This document shows, one piece after another, positions 47,401 through 56,339 of a stretch of DNA of 64,000 bases. Numbering within the stretch: the first letter of the stretch is position 1; the number at the start of each line of letters is the position of its first letter. The notes beneath the pieces were generated by a model that saw only the letters and a program-made list of their open reading frames with translations, was not told the DNA's origin and did no database searches. Both the position numbers and the translations under genes were made by a program. Origin of the DNA: Mesorhizobium sp. (GTDB taxonomy: Bacteria; Pseudomonadota; Alphaproteobacteria; Rhizobiales; Rhizobiaceae); NCBI RefSeq assembly GCF_017306585.1, contig NZ_JAFKIC010000108.1, positions 40,834 to 104,833 of the forward strand, given 5' to 3'.

Positions 47401-49011
47401 TCAGAACAGCGATCCCTGATTGCCTGGTTCCCTTGTCTTGGTAACTGGGGTCTTGGCGACTGGGGTCTTGGCTGCTGGCGCCTTGGCAGCGGGCCTGATG
47501 GCCGGCCTAGGCTCTCCCGCGCCGCTCGTTGCCACCGCATCCACCGTCCCGTCGGCGAACTCCAGCGTAAGCGCCATCCCCGATGCCACGTCGGCCGCCT
47601 GCTTGATGACCGCCCCGTCGGCATCCTTCACCAGGGCGAAACCGCGCGCCAGAACGGCCTTGTGCGAAAGCGTGGTCAGCAGGCGTTCGGCCTGGCTCAA
47701 CTGGCCGCGCAGGCGTTCGAGCCGCAGCGAGATCACCCTGTCTTGCCGCCTTGCCAATGTGGCCAGCGTGTCGGCCTGCAGTTTCTGCCGGCGGGAGATC
47801 GGCGCCGGCGACAGCCGCGTCGCCGTGCGCGAAAAGCGCGCCCGCCGTTCGCGCACGATGGCGAAGAACGCTGCCTGCGCGCGTGCGAGGTCGCGTCCGG
47901 TCAAGGTGCGGGCCTCGTTCATGCGCCGCGACAGCGTGGCCGGCGTCAGCCTTTGTCCCTGGAGGCGCGCCCGCTTGCGATCGACACTGACCGAGAGCGC
48001 CCGGCCGAGCCTGGATGTCGCCTCGTCGAGACGCCGGCGCGGCAGCGCCAGCAACTGATCGGGCGAGGGCAATGCGCGCGCCGCCGCACGGGCCGCCTGC
48101 CGCTTGCGTTCGAAGTTGCGCAGCACCGCGGCCTTGAGCCGTGCGCCGAGGCTGGCCAGCGTCGCCTCCAAGTCTGCCTTAACCGGCACGGCGAATTCGG
48201 CCGCCCCCGTCGGTGTCGGCGCCCGCACATCGGCGACGAGGTCGATCAGCGTCCAGTCGGTCTCGTGGCCGACGGCCGAGATTACCGGGATGCCGGAGGC
48301 GGCGACGGCGCGGGCCAGCGCCTCGTCGTTGAAACCCCAGAGATCCTCGAGACTGCCGCCGCCGCGCGCCACGATCAGCAGGTCCGGGCGCGCGATGGGG
48401 CCGTCCCAGGTCAGCGCGTTGAACCCGCTGACGGCATTGGTCACTTCCGCCCCCGCCGTCTCGCCCTGCACGCGCACCGGCCAGACCAGGACGTGCAGCG
48501 GGAAGCGGTCCTTGATGCGATGGATGATGTCGCGGATGACTGACCCGGTCGGTGAGGTGACCACCCCGATGACGCGCGGCATGAACGGCAGCCGGCGTTT
48601 GCGGCCCGCATCGAAAAGCCCTTCCGCCTGCAGCCGGCGCTTGCGCTCCTCCAGCAACGCCATCAGCGCGCCAGCGCCGGCCGGCTCCAGATTGTCGATG
48701 ACGATCTGGTAATTGGACTTGCCGGGATAGGTGGTGAGCTTGCCGGTGGCGATAACCTCCATCCCTTCCTCGGGACGGAACTTCAGCCGGCTCATCGTGC
48801 CTTTCCACACCACGGCGTCGAGCCGCGCGCGGTCGTCCTTCAGCGCGAAATAGGCGTGGCCGGACGAATGCGGGCCGCGATAGCCCGATATTTCGCCGCG
48901 CACCCGCACATTGCCGAAGACGTCCTCGACCGTGCGCTTCAGCGCGCCTGAGATCTCGCTCACCGTGTATTCGGTGGCGTTGGTGCGTGATTCGGATGCT
49001 GCTTCGCTCAT
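47401..49011 (-). CDS. xseA: Exodeoxyribonuclease VII large subunit
   Basis: The 536-residue protein has the XseA layout: an N-terminal OB fold ([20 protein letters not shown] and [20 protein letters not shown]), a catalytic domain with [20 protein letters not shown] and [20 protein letters not shown], and long coiled-coil helices rich in Arg. It degrades single-stranded DNA with XseB, which is not in the window. The C-terminus carries a short run of [13 protein letters not shown] repeats, a low-complexity tail. The start at 49011 is the expected family start. Confidence 0.95.
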   Translation of the reverse strand: MSEAASESRTNATEYTVSEISGALKRTVEDVFGNVRVRGEISGYRGPHSSGHAYFALKDDRARLDAVVWKGTMSRLKFRPEEGMEVIATGKLTTYPGKSNYQIVIDNLEPAGAGALMALLEERKRRLQAEGLFDAGRKRRLPFMPRVIGVVTSPTGSVIRDIIHRIKDRFPLHVLVWPVRVQGETAGAEVTNAVSGFNALTWDGPIARPDLLIVARGGGSLEDLWGFNDEALARAVAASGIPVISAVGHETDWTLIDLVADVRAPTPTGAAEFAVPVKADLEATLASLGARLKAAVLRNFERKRQAARAAARALPSPDQLLALPRRRLDEATSRLGRALSVSVDRKRARLQGQRLTPATLSRRMNEARTLTGRDLARAQAAFFAIVRERRARFSRTATRLSPAPISRRQKLQADTLATLARRQDRVISLRLERLRGQLSQAERLLTTLSHKAVLARGFALVKDADGAVIKQAADVASGMALTLEFADGTVDAVATSGAGEPRPAIRPAAKAPAAKTPVAKTPVTKTREPGNQGSLF

Positions 49012-49078
49012 CGGTCGATTGGGGGCCGGTTGGCGCCTCGCGTCAAGGCGCTCTGTCGGGTCTGCCCCCCGATCTGTC

Positions 49079-50035
49079 CTACCAGCCAGGCAGGATCTGG
49101 TTCGGCCTCGTCCGTTTCATCTTGGCAAAGGCGAGTGCGGCGAAGTCGAATGTTCCCGTCTCCTCGCCGAGCGGCACCGAGATGTTGTCGAGGCTTTCCG
49201 AGATATGGCGGGCCAGCGCGTCGACGATCTCGGGCCGCGAGGTCTGGCCGCGCATGATGCCGATGCGGCAGTCGGGCAGCGTTCCAAAACCGTCGGCTTC
49301 GCCCAGCACCCGCATGCCGGGCCTCAGCGCGCATTCTGGCAGCACCGAGATCGCCAGGCCGGACAGCACGGCCGCGGTAATGACGGTCGCCGAGAAACTG
49401 GTGAACAGGATGCGGTAGTCGCGGTTCTGCTGGTCCAGCACGTCGACGGCGGCGCGCCGCCAGATGCAGTTCGGCCGGCCGAAGGCCATGGGCAGGATTT
49501 CCTGCTCATGCGTCGCGTGGTTGGCTGAGGAGACCCAAAGCAGCGGCTCACGCCGCACCACTTCCGACTGGCCACGCACATCATTGTGCGTCACCAGCGC
49601 CAGGTCGAGATTGCCGCGTTTGATGTGCTCGACCAGTCCGGGCGTCGGCTCGCAGATGACGGTCAGTTCGACGCGCGGATTGGAGCGCGTGAAGCGGGCC
49701 ATGATCTCGGGCAGGAACCGGTCGGCGTAATCATCCGGCGTGCCGATGCGGATGGTGCCTTCGAGCCGCTGGTCGTCGAAGGCCGCCAGCGTCTCGCGGT
49801 TGAGATAGAGCAGCCGCCTTGCGTAGGAAAGCAGCTTGTCGCCTTCCTCGGTCAGCTTGTTGCTGCGCCCGTCTTTCTCGAACAGCGGCTTGCCGATCCG
49901 CTCCTCCAGCCGGCGCATCTGCATCGACACCGCCGACTGGGTGCGGTGCACTTCTTCCGCCGCGCGGGTGAAGCTGCCGGTGTCGGCGATCGAGATGAAG
50001 GTCTGCAACTGATCGAGATCGAGCGGCGCTTTCAT
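49079..50035 (-). CDS. LysR family transcriptional regulator
   Basis: The 318-residue protein has a LysR helix-turn-helix at residues ~5-65 ([35 protein letters not shown]) and a substrate-binding effector domain. The neighbourhood gives no sure target. It diverges from the DUF1127 gene over about 180 bp. That gap holds AT-rich sequence with weak symmetry (GGATTAATCAATC), a possible operator. Confidence 0.92.
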   Translation of the reverse strand: MKAPLDLDQLQTFISIADTGSFTRAAEEVHRTQSAVSMQMRRLEERIGKPLFEKDGRSNKLTEEGDKLLSYARRLLYLNRETLAAFDDQRLEGTIRIGTPDDYADRFLPEIMARFTRSNPRVELTVICEPTPGLVEHIKRGNLDLALVTHNDVRGQSEVVRREPLLWVSSANHATHEQEILPMAFGRPNCIWRRAAVDVLDQQNRDYRILFTSFSATVITAAVLSGLAISVLPECALRPGMRVLGEADGFGTLPDCRIGIMRGQTSRPEIVDALARHISESLDNISVPLGEETGTFDFAALAFAKMKRTRPNQILPGW

Positions 50036-50214
50036 CGGAATGATCCATCATTGATGTTGATGCTAAAGATTAGAAACATTCGTTGGATTAATCAATCGGC
50101 CGATGGCAGATTGGCAGCATCCACATGAAGGCATGTGAATCGGAACCGGAACGGCGCTTCTCCCAGGCGCCGATTGCCTGGTTGCGTCCGCTCTGCTCCG
50201 AAGGAGAGATTGCC

Positions 50215-50505
50215 ATGACCACGATCGAATTCGCCTCCGAGACCTCGCGCATCACCTCGCGTCCGGCCGTCGCGACGCGCGTGGCCAACACCGCCGTCAA
50301 TTTCTACCGCGCCTGGAAAAATCGCCGCGCCTTCTATCGCCTGGGCGAAATGTCGGATGCCGAACTGGCCGATATCGGCCTGACGCGTGCCGACCTGCAT
50401 GTCGCCATCGATGTGCCCTTCGGCCGCGATCCGACGGCGATGCTGCGTGAGATCGCCAGCGATCGCGTCGAAACGATCGAGGATTTTGCCCGCAAGGTAG
50501 CCTGA
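50215..50505 (+). CDS. DUF1127 domain small protein
   Basis: The 96-residue protein carries the DUF1127 region WKNRRAFYRLGEMSDAELAD followed by IGLTRADL, a short Arg-rich segment. In alphaproteobacteria DUF1127 proteins can bind RNA, act in stress response and modulate phosphate or C1 metabolism. AAGGAG precedes the ATG at 50215 by about six bases. The 3' region folds into hairpins, including a terminator. Confidence 0.88.
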   Translation: MTTIEFASETSRITSRPAVATRVANTAVNFYRAWKNRRAFYRLGEMSDAELADIGLTRADLHVAIDVPFGRDPTAMLREIASDRVETIEDFARKVA

Positions 50506-50562
50506 TCGTCTGGATTTTGGGTGCCGTTGAACCTTTTCAGGATTCAGCGCGACCAAGGTTCA

Positions 50563-50607
50563 TGCAGGCTCCCCACTCCCTGCCGGTTCCCCGCCGGCCA
50601 GCCTGCA
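50563..50607 (+). ncRNA. Structured 3' UTR hairpin after the DUF1127 gene
   Basis: TGCAGGCT (50563-50570) pairs perfectly with AGCCTGCA (50600-50607), enclosing a smaller GCCGG/CCGGC hairpin and a C-rich stretch CCCCACTCCC. Such C-rich unpaired stretches can pair with Shine-Dalgarno sequences. In Rhodobacter an sRNA family (CcsR) lies directly after a DUF1127 gene, so a processed 3' UTR sRNA is possible. The consensus CCUCCUCCC is not present in full, so this call is tentative. Confidence 0.35.
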
Positions 50608-50611
50608 CATT

Positions 50612-50648
50612 GCCCGGTCCCTCTCCAGGACCGGGCTTTTCTTTTTTG
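50612..50648 (+). terminator. Intrinsic terminator after the DUF1127 gene
   Basis: GCCCGGTCC (50612-50620), the loop CTCTCCA and GGACCGGGC (50628-50636) form a perfect 9-bp stem. It is followed by TTTTCTTTTTT. It should end transcription of the DUF1127 message. The loop again is pyrimidine-rich. Confidence 0.85.
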
Positions 50649-50650
50649 AC

Positions 50651-50929
50651 TTAGAACTGATCGATTAACTCTGCCAGCCATTTATCGGCGAAAATGACAA
50701 TCCCGAAAGCCAACGAGCATACGGCAAATATTCCATAGCCGGCGCGATTGCTCTCGTCTAAGCGCTTCCATTGTGACGGAAGCGGTTTGCCATATTTCAA
50801 GGCGTCGCGAATGTCCCTGTAGCCTGGAGCATCGCGTGGATTAAGGAAGTCATATCGAAAAACTGAGTAGACAGCTCCGAGCAATGATGCACCCATCAAG
50901 CCGTTGACGACTATTTCACCTAAAGTCAT
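50651..50929 (-). CDS. Hypothetical membrane protein, 92 residues, lower GC than neighbours
   Basis: I do not recognise this protein. It has two hydrophobic segments, one N-terminal (IVVNGLMGASLLGAVYSVF) and one C-terminal (AGYGIFAVCSLAFGIVIFA), with a charged loop between. No clear ribosome-binding site precedes the ATG. The region is about 50% GC over three 60-base lines I counted, clearly below the flanking genes. It sits eight bases after the DUF937-like gene on the same strand. Recent acquisition is likely. Confidence 0.6.
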   Translation of the reverse strand: MTLGEIVVNGLMGASLLGAVYSVFRYDFLNPRDAPGYRDIRDALKYGKPLPSQWKRLDESNRAGYGIFAVCSLAFGIVIFADKWLAELIDQF

Positions 50930-50937
50930 TGCTGGAA

Positions 50938-51951
50938 CTACCGCCGGTCCATATCCCGCTTGAACTGGTCGAAGATGGTTTCGACGCCCTTCTGGTACTC
51001 GTCGCGTTGTTGCGCGCCGGTTTCGAACATCCTGCCGAACAGGTCGTCGAACGGGTTACGGGGCCTCCCGCTCGGATTGGTTTGCGGCTGCGGCGCCTGG
51101 CGTTGTTGTGATGGCTGTGGCGCCGGCTGGCCGCCGGGCAGGCCGAAGCCGCCGCCCTGGCGCAGCATGTCCTCGAAGATCTTTCCCAGCGGATTGTCGC
51201 CATAGGGGCTCTGTGTCTGCTGCGGTTGCGGCTGTGCACGGCCTTGCGGCTGCTGTTGCGCGCCACCGCCGAACATATCCTGCAGCACCTTGCCGAGCGG
51301 ATTGTCGCCATAGGGATTGGGAGCCTGCTGCGGCTGGCTTTGCGGCTGCGACGTTCCACCCCCGAACATGTCCTGCAGGACCTTGCCCAGTGGATTGTCC
51401 ATCGGGTTCTGCTGAGGCGGCGCCTGGCGCTGTTGCGGCGCCTGCATGCCTCCGCCTTGGCGCATCATCTGTTCGATGATTTCGCCCAGCGGATTGTTGC
51501 CGCCGCCGAAGCCGCCCGCGGCCTGCATCTGGTTGTTTGTCTGCTGGAACAGCCCGCCCATCATCATCGAGGCCATGGCCGGCAACATCTGCTGCAGGAT
51601 TTGCTGGTTCAAGCCCGTCGCCTGCGCGGCTTGCGCGGCCACGGCGCGCGACAGGTCTTTCGAGCCGAACAGATGGCCCAGAATGCCATTGCCCTCATCG
51701 ATGCCTTGCGGCGAAAAGGCCCGGGTCGCGTCGTCGAAGTATTTGGCGTGCTGGCCGCTCGCCATCGCCGTCATGAAAGCGCCGAGCCCGTAGGGATCGG
51801 CGGTGTTGCGCTGCAGTCCCTGCGAGAAGGCGGGTAGAAGCGCCTGGACCGCTGCCTGCGTCTGCTGCATCGAAAGCCCGTATTGTTGGGCAAGCGCCTG
51901 CATGCCATTGCCGTTCTGGGCCTGCGCCAGCATGTCGAACAGGGTGGGCAT
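50938..51951 (-). CDS. DUF937-like protein with Gln-rich C-terminal repeats
   Basis: The 337-residue protein starts with a DUF937-type helical domain (MPTLFDMLAQAQNGNGMQAL, QYGLSMQQTQAAVQALLPAF). The second half is Gln/Pro/Gly-rich and carries repeated units of the form NPLGKVLQDMFGGG at least twice in full, with degenerate forms NPLGEIIEQMMRQGGG and NPLGKIFEDMLRQGGG. The C-terminus returns to helical sequence (FDDLFGRMFETGAQQRDEYQ). Function is unknown; the repeats look like short amphipathic helices on flexible linkers. Confidence 0.75.
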   Translation of the reverse strand: MPTLFDMLAQAQNGNGMQALAQQYGLSMQQTQAAVQALLPAFSQGLQRNTADPYGLGAFMTAMASGQHAKYFDDATRAFSPQGIDEGNGILGHLFGSKDLSRAVAAQAAQATGLNQQILQQMLPAMASMMMGGLFQQTNNQMQAAGGFGGGNNPLGEIIEQMMRQGGGMQAPQQRQAPPQQNPMDNPLGKVLQDMFGGGTSQPQSQPQQAPNPYGDNPLGKVLQDMFGGGAQQQPQGRAQPQPQQTQSPYGDNPLGKIFEDMLRQGGGFGLPGGQPAPQPSQQRQAPQPQTNPSGRPRNPFDDLFGRMFETGAQQRDEYQKGVETIFDQFKRDMDRR

Positions 51952-52053
51952 CGGCTTCTCCTCCGGAAGTATCCTCTTCGGAGAAACCTAGTTCCTTTCA
52001 ATCGCCGATTGAAGCGGCTTTCTCATGCGAGCGGCCGCGACGATCTGGGTCGC

Positions 52054-53427
52054 TCAATAGGCGTATTCCATGAACACCGGCTCGATCGAACCGCCCCAGC
52101 GCGTATGGTAGGCCGAAAGCATCTCCTCGGCGCTGGTCGTGCCGCGCGCCACGACTTCGTCCAAAGTGTTGAGGAAGGAGGTCTCGTCATAGCCGTCGCG
52201 GTTCTTCCTGCCGCGGTTCTTCAGCCCTGTGCGCGAGATGGCCAGGACGTCGCGCGCGATCTCGCGCAGCGTGGTGTTGCGGAAGGGGGCGGAAATGCCG
52301 AGCTCAGGCACGGCATTGCGCATGGCCAGCACTTCCCCATAGGTCCAGCTCGAGGTCAGCGCCTCGGCCGCGTCGAGTGCCGCCTCGTCATAGAGCAGGC
52401 CGACCCAGAAGGCCGGCAGCGCGCAGATGCGCCGCCAGGGGCCCCCATCGGCGCCGCGCATTTCGAGGAAACGCTTCAGCCGCACATCGGGGAACAGCGT
52501 CGAAAGATGGTTCGCCCAGTCGCCCATCGTCGGCAGCCCGTCGGGCACTTCGTTGCGGGCGGCACCGGCCATGAACTGGCGGAAGGTGTGGTGCGTCATG
52601 TCGTGATACTGGCCGTCGCGAATGACGAAATACATCGGCACGTCGAGCGCCCATTCGACATAGTCGGCAAAACCGAAATCGGGCGAGAAGCAGAACTCCA
52701 GCAGGCCCGAGCGCTGGTTGTCGGTGTCGCGCCAGATGTCGCCGCGCCAGCTTTGCAGGCCGTTCGGCCGGGCCTCGGTGAAGGGCGAATTGGCAAACAG
52801 CGCCGTCGACAGCGGCTGCAGCTTCAGCGACACCTGCATCTTGCGGCGCATGTCCGCCTCGCTCTCGAAGTCGAGATTAACCTGGATCGTGCAGGTGCGG
52901 TACATCATGTCGAGGCCCTTGGTGCCGACCTTGGGCATGTAGCGCGTCATGATCTCGTAGCGCGACTTCGGCATTTTCGGCGTCTCGGCCAAAGACCATT
53001 TCGGGCTGCCGCCGAGACCGAGGAAGCGGATTCCCAAAGGTTCGGCGATCTCGCGCACCTGCGCCAGATGCGCGTTGCCCTCGCGGCAGGTCTGGTGGAT
53101 CGTCTCCAGCGGAGCGCCGGAAAGTTCGAACTGACCGCCGGGTTCCAGCGAGATCGCGCCCTGGCCGGTCGGCTCGACCAGACCGATGATGCGGCCGTCA
53201 TCGACGATCGGATCCCAGCCGAGCTTGTGCTGCATGCCTTCGAGGATGGCGCGGATGCCGCGTTCGCCGCCATAGGGCACCGGCTCGTTGCCATCGACAT
53301 AAAAGGGGAACTTCTCGTGCTCGGTGCCGATGCGCCACTTGTCGCGTGGCTTGTTGCCCTCGGCCAGGTGCGCGACGAGTTCGTCGAAGTCTTCGATCGG
53401 CCGGAAATCGGTTGTATCGCGCGCCAT
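52054..53427 (-). CDS. gshA: Glutamate-cysteine ligase (plant/alphaproteobacterial type)
   Basis: The 457-residue enzyme makes gamma-glutamylcysteine, the first step of glutathione synthesis. It matches the GCS2 family, with motifs WRIGTEHEKFPFY, GGQFELSGAPLETIHQTCRE, RYEIMTRYMPKVGTKGLDMM and the acidic YGGERGIRAILEGM segment near the start. The length fits the family. It stands alone between the DUF937-like gene and an intergenic repeat. Confidence 0.94.
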   Translation of the reverse strand: MARDTTDFRPIEDFDELVAHLAEGNKPRDKWRIGTEHEKFPFYVDGNEPVPYGGERGIRAILEGMQHKLGWDPIVDDGRIIGLVEPTGQGAISLEPGGQFELSGAPLETIHQTCREGNAHLAQVREIAEPLGIRFLGLGGSPKWSLAETPKMPKSRYEIMTRYMPKVGTKGLDMMYRTCTIQVNLDFESEADMRRKMQVSLKLQPLSTALFANSPFTEARPNGLQSWRGDIWRDTDNQRSGLLEFCFSPDFGFADYVEWALDVPMYFVIRDGQYHDMTHHTFRQFMAGAARNEVPDGLPTMGDWANHLSTLFPDVRLKRFLEMRGADGGPWRRICALPAFWVGLLYDEAALDAAEALTSSWTYGEVLAMRNAVPELGISAPFRNTTLREIARDVLAISRTGLKNRGRKNRDGYDETSFLNTLDEVVARGTTSAEEMLSAYHTRWGGSIEPVFMEYAY

Positions 53428-53445
53428 GCCTGTGCCCTCCGCACA

Positions 53446-53545
53446 TGACCCCGAAAATCGATCTTCGATTTTCGGAAGGGATCATGGGCCAAATAAAAAT
53501 GCTACAGCGTCCTTTGCGCCTCCGAAAGGACGCGCGGCGCTGTAG
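53446..53545. repeat. Rhizobial palindromic intergenic mosaic element
   Basis: Two palindromes stand in tandem upstream of gshA. The first is CCGAAAATCGA, a TCT loop and TCGATTTTCGG (53451-53475). The second spans 53502-53545 and pairs CTACAGCG with CGCTGTAG, with inner GTCCTTT/AAAGGAC pairing. Both arms and the order resemble mosaic elements that recur in intergenic DNA of Rhizobiales (RIME/ABC type), from memory. They may act as mRNA processing sites or be non-autonomous mobile units. Confidence 0.7.
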
Positions 53546-53652
53546 GACGGTCGAGCGACCGCCGGGCGGTAAATGGACGAAATGTCAGCAGCCGATCAAG
53601 CGAAAAATCCTGAGCCACAGGTCAAGAGGAATTGAAGATGACGACCGCTCTT

Positions 53653-53675
53653 CCTTCTCCCGCAAGGGGAGAAGG
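53653..53675. repeat. Short hairpin repeat downstream of rsmE
   Basis: CCTTCTCCC, a five-base loop and GGGAGAAGG form a 9-bp stem just after the stop of the minus-strand rsmE gene. The form CTTCTCCC-GCAA-GGGGAGAAG is common between genes in rhizobia. It lacks a clear T-run on the rsmE side, so it may be a repeat unit more than a terminator. Confidence 0.5.
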
Positions 53676-53683
53676 GAAGACCT

Positions 53684-54418
53684 CTACCAGTCTCCAATGG
53701 TAGCCTGCATCACGGCAAGCGCGGCCACCGCCGCCGTGTCGGCGCGCAGGATGCGCGGTCCGAGCGGAATGGCGGTAACGAAGGGGAGCGCGCGCAGCGT
53801 CTTGCGCTCGTCATCGGAAAAGCCGCCTTCCGGCCCGACCAGCAGTGCGAGCTTCTTCTCCTTCACCGCTTGCAAGGCCGGCAACGGATTGTTGGTCGAG
53901 GCATCCTCGTCGCAGAAGACCAGCCGGCGCTCCTTGTCCCAGCCGGTCAGCATGCGCTCGAATTTTTCCGCTTCACGGACTTCCGGCACGGCCAGTATGC
54001 CGCATTGTTCCGCGGCCTCGACGACATTGGCGCGCAGCTTGTCGATCGAGGGTTTCGGCACTTGCGTGTGCTGGGTGACGACCGGCTGCAAGACGCCGGC
54101 GCCCATTTCGACCGCCTTCTGCACGAGATAATCGAGCCTTCCCTGCTTCAGCGGCGCGAAACAATAGATGAGGTCGGGCAGGGGCGGCTGCGGCCTTTGC
54201 CGAACCAACACTTTCAGCCGAACCGAGCGCTTCGATTTCGCCGCTATGGCCGCCGACCACTCGCCGTCACGGCCGTTGAAGACAAGGATCTCGGCGCCTT
54301 CATCGAGCCGCAGCACATGCATGAGATAATGGCTCTGCTGCTGGCCGGGTTCGAATTCGATGTCGAGCCCCAGATCATCGGGGACGAACAGGCGTTGCAT
54401 CTTGTAATTTGCGCGCAT
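53684..54418 (-). CDS. rsmE: 16S rRNA (uracil1498-N3)-methyltransferase
   Basis: The 244-residue SPOUT-class methyltransferase shows the RsmE signatures: an N-terminal PUA-like part ([10 protein letters not shown], then [20 protein letters not shown]), [20 protein letters not shown], and the SAM-knot segments [15 protein letters not shown] and [20 protein letters not shown]. The start is set at 54418 ([11 protein letters not shown]); ATG at 54400 is the main alternative since no strong ribosome-binding site is visible. Confidence 0.93.
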   Translation of the reverse strand: MRANYKMQRLFVPDDLGLDIEFEPGQQQSHYLMHVLRLDEGAEILVFNGRDGEWSAAIAAKSKRSVRLKVLVRQRPQPPLPDLIYCFAPLKQGRLDYLVQKAVEMGAGVLQPVVTQHTQVPKPSIDKLRANVVEAAEQCGILAVPEVREAEKFERMLTGWDKERRLVFCDEDASTNNPLPALQAVKEKKLALLVGPEGGFSDDERKTLRALPFVTAIPLGPRILRADTAAVAALAVMQATIGDW

Positions 54419-54449
54419 CGCCGAGGAATGGTCGAGGCGGTCGTTGCCG

Positions 54450-55097
54450 TCAAGTCTTCGCTGATGGATGCCACACGGGCTGAAAACCATGGCGCAGGAC
54501 GCCAAGCGTCGTTTGCGGCGTCAGCACGACAAGCGGCTTGTCCTCGAATTGATCAAGCCTAAAAGGCGGACCATATCCGGCAAAGGACCATGCCGACGCC
54601 TTGCCACCGCGCAAGGCATAAGCGTTGCCGCCATCGGCAACCATAGCGCCATCCGGCAGGAGGCTAAGCTCATCCTTTGTCACCCCTTGCGGTTTGTCGC
54701 CCGACGCCAGCCGCTCCCTGTGCAGCCGCTTGTCCACCTGCGGCGCGCGCGGTTCTGCGATGCCGAACGCTTGGCCGAAGCGGCCGACAAATTCCTTGGC
54801 TCGCTCCCGCTGGCAGAAGAAGCAGGGCCGGTGCCCGGCGGCCAATGCCGTCACCTCGTCGAGGAAAAACAGTTCGGTCCAGCCGGCTTTCCCGCCCGGC
54901 CGGTTGCGGCCCATCGGCTCGCGCCGGACATTGCGGAACTGGCAGACGCAGATGATCCAGGCCTGAAGCGCCCAGCGCTTTTTTAACAGCGTCTTGGTCG
55001 CGGGATCGTGGATGATGCCGCGATTGCCGGTGAACAGACCGCGCTCGGGCACCGCGTGGATGGCGCCGAACGGATCGACCCGGTTCTGCAGTGGCAT
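54450..55097 (-). CDS. Conserved hypothetical protein with CxxC motif
   Basis: The 215-residue protein resembles a conserved but unnamed family in alphaproteobacteria. It starts [20 protein letters not shown] and contains [27 protein letters not shown] and [20 protein letters not shown], then CQRERAKEF. The CFFC pair and surrounding Arg/Lys could bind a metal, but that is only an impression. The ATG at 55097 has AGGAG seven bases upstream. It follows rsmE on the same strand by about 30 bases in genome order and diverges from the amidotransferase gene. Confidence 0.75.
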   Translation of the reverse strand: MPLQNRVDPFGAIHAVPERGLFTGNRGIIHDPATKTLLKKRWALQAWIICVCQFRNVRREPMGRNRPGGKAGWTELFFLDEVTALAAGHRPCFFCQRERAKEFVGRFGQAFGIAEPRAPQVDKRLHRERLASGDKPQGVTKDELSLLPDGAMVADGGNAYALRGGKASAWSFAGYGPPFRLDQFEDKPLVVLTPQTTLGVLRHGFQPVWHPSAKT

Positions 55098-55185
55098 AGT
55101 TCTCTCCTGGGATACGCATCTTGGCTGGAATACAGGCGCCATGATATCGCTCCTGGCATCATTTTCATGTCAGCAGGGTTTTGCG

Positions 55186-55884
55186 ATGCGGGTGCTGGTG
55201 GTCCAGAACTACGACAATACCGGCCTCGGCCAGGTCGGTGCCGCACTGGTGGAAGCCGGTGCCGATCTCGACGTGCGCTCTCCCTATAAGGGTGATCCGC
55301 TGCCGGCCGACGCCGCCGGCCACGATGCCATGGTGGTGCTCGGCGGCGGGCAGAATGCATTGGCCGATGAGGAATATCCCTATTTCCCGGCACTCCTCGA
55401 ACTGACCCGCGATTTCGCCGGCAAGGATCGCTCCGTCCTCGGCATCTGTCTCGGCAGCCAGCTCGTTGCCCGCGCCTTCGGTGGCGAGAACCGCATCGGC
55501 GCCGCCAATGAGTTCGGTTGGCGCGGCGTGTCGCTGACACCGGATGCGAAGGCCGATCCGGTGCTGGCTGATCTGCCGGAGAAGTTCCCGATCTTCCAAT
55601 GGCACGATGACACGTTCGAGCTGCCGGAAAATGCCGTGCGGCTCGCCGGCAACGATGTCGCCGCGAACCAGGCGTTTCGCGTCGGCCGCGCCGTCTACGG
55701 CTTCCAGTTCCATTTCGAGGCCGACCGCCCGATGGTGAAGGATTGGAGCTCTTCCTTCGCGCCGACCATCGCCGCGCGCCATCCCGACTGGGCCGGCAAG
55801 CTCGATGGCGAGATGGCCCGCAACGGGCCGGACGCCGATGCCGCCGGTCTGGCGATCGCCCGCGCCTGGGTGGCGACGATCTGA
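55186..55884 (+). CDS. Type 1 glutamine amidotransferase
   Basis: The 232-residue class I glutamine amidotransferase has the nucleophile C88 in VLGICLGSQLVARAFGG and the His-Glu pair H176 and E178 in YGFQFHFEAD. Members of this GMP-synthase-like subgroup act on gamma-glutamyl compounds such as gamma-glutamylputrescine, or supply ammonia. The ATG at 55186 has a weak AGGG upstream. It is a single gene, divergent from the hypothetical protein gene. Confidence 0.9.
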   Translation: MRVLVVQNYDNTGLGQVGAALVEAGADLDVRSPYKGDPLPADAAGHDAMVVLGGGQNALADEEYPYFPALLELTRDFAGKDRSVLGICLGSQLVARAFGGENRIGAANEFGWRGVSLTPDAKADPVLADLPEKFPIFQWHDDTFELPENAVRLAGNDVAANQAFRVGRAVYGFQFHFEADRPMVKDWSSSFAPTIAARHPDWAGKLDGEMARNGPDADAAGLAIARAWVATI

Positions 55885-56166
55885 GCGACCTGTCCCCGGA
55901 GTTCCGCGTGGCATAATTGGCACGCAGCCGTGAAACCGGCTGGGGAAAACACCTTTCATGCTTGGCTTGTGTCCGCCCGCCATCCTAGAAGGCGCGCGCT
56001 CTGCATTGGCTGTGCAACCGGGATGAACCTTTTGTGTGACCCGTGCGACACACCGTCGATACAGAACACGCTTAGAAGCGCGAAATCGTCGAAACTTTGA
56101 GACGTATTTTTCGTTTCAACGCATTGGTAACCGTCCCATGCACAGATGCAGAAAGCTCAACAAGAG

Positions 56167-56307
56167 ATGACTTCCGTGAAAGCAGCGCTTCTGTCCTTTG
56201 CCATGCTGTCCGCCATCGTGCTCTGCGGTCTGGGTATCTATGCCGCTGACGCAGCCAATAACCACAACGCCGTCGACGGCTACGGCGTCACCGCTTCCCT
56301 CCGCTGA
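56167..56307 (+). CDS. Putative 46-residue small membrane or exported protein
   Basis: A short reading frame begins TSVKAALLSFAMLSAIVLCG, one strong hydrophobic helix, and ends NNHNAVDGYGVTASLR with no second helix. It could be a single-span membrane peptide or a secreted peptide (an AxA-like IYAADA site follows the helix). The ribosome-binding site is weak (AAGAG close to the ATG). The 282-bp gap upstream, together with codon use in keeping with the genome, supports a real gene, but it is not certain. Confidence 0.45.
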   Translation: MTSVKAALLSFAMLSAIVLCGLGIYAADAANNHNAVDGYGVTASLR

Positions 56308-56339
56308 GGCCGGCTTGCCCGCTTAGGGCGCGTCGAGGC

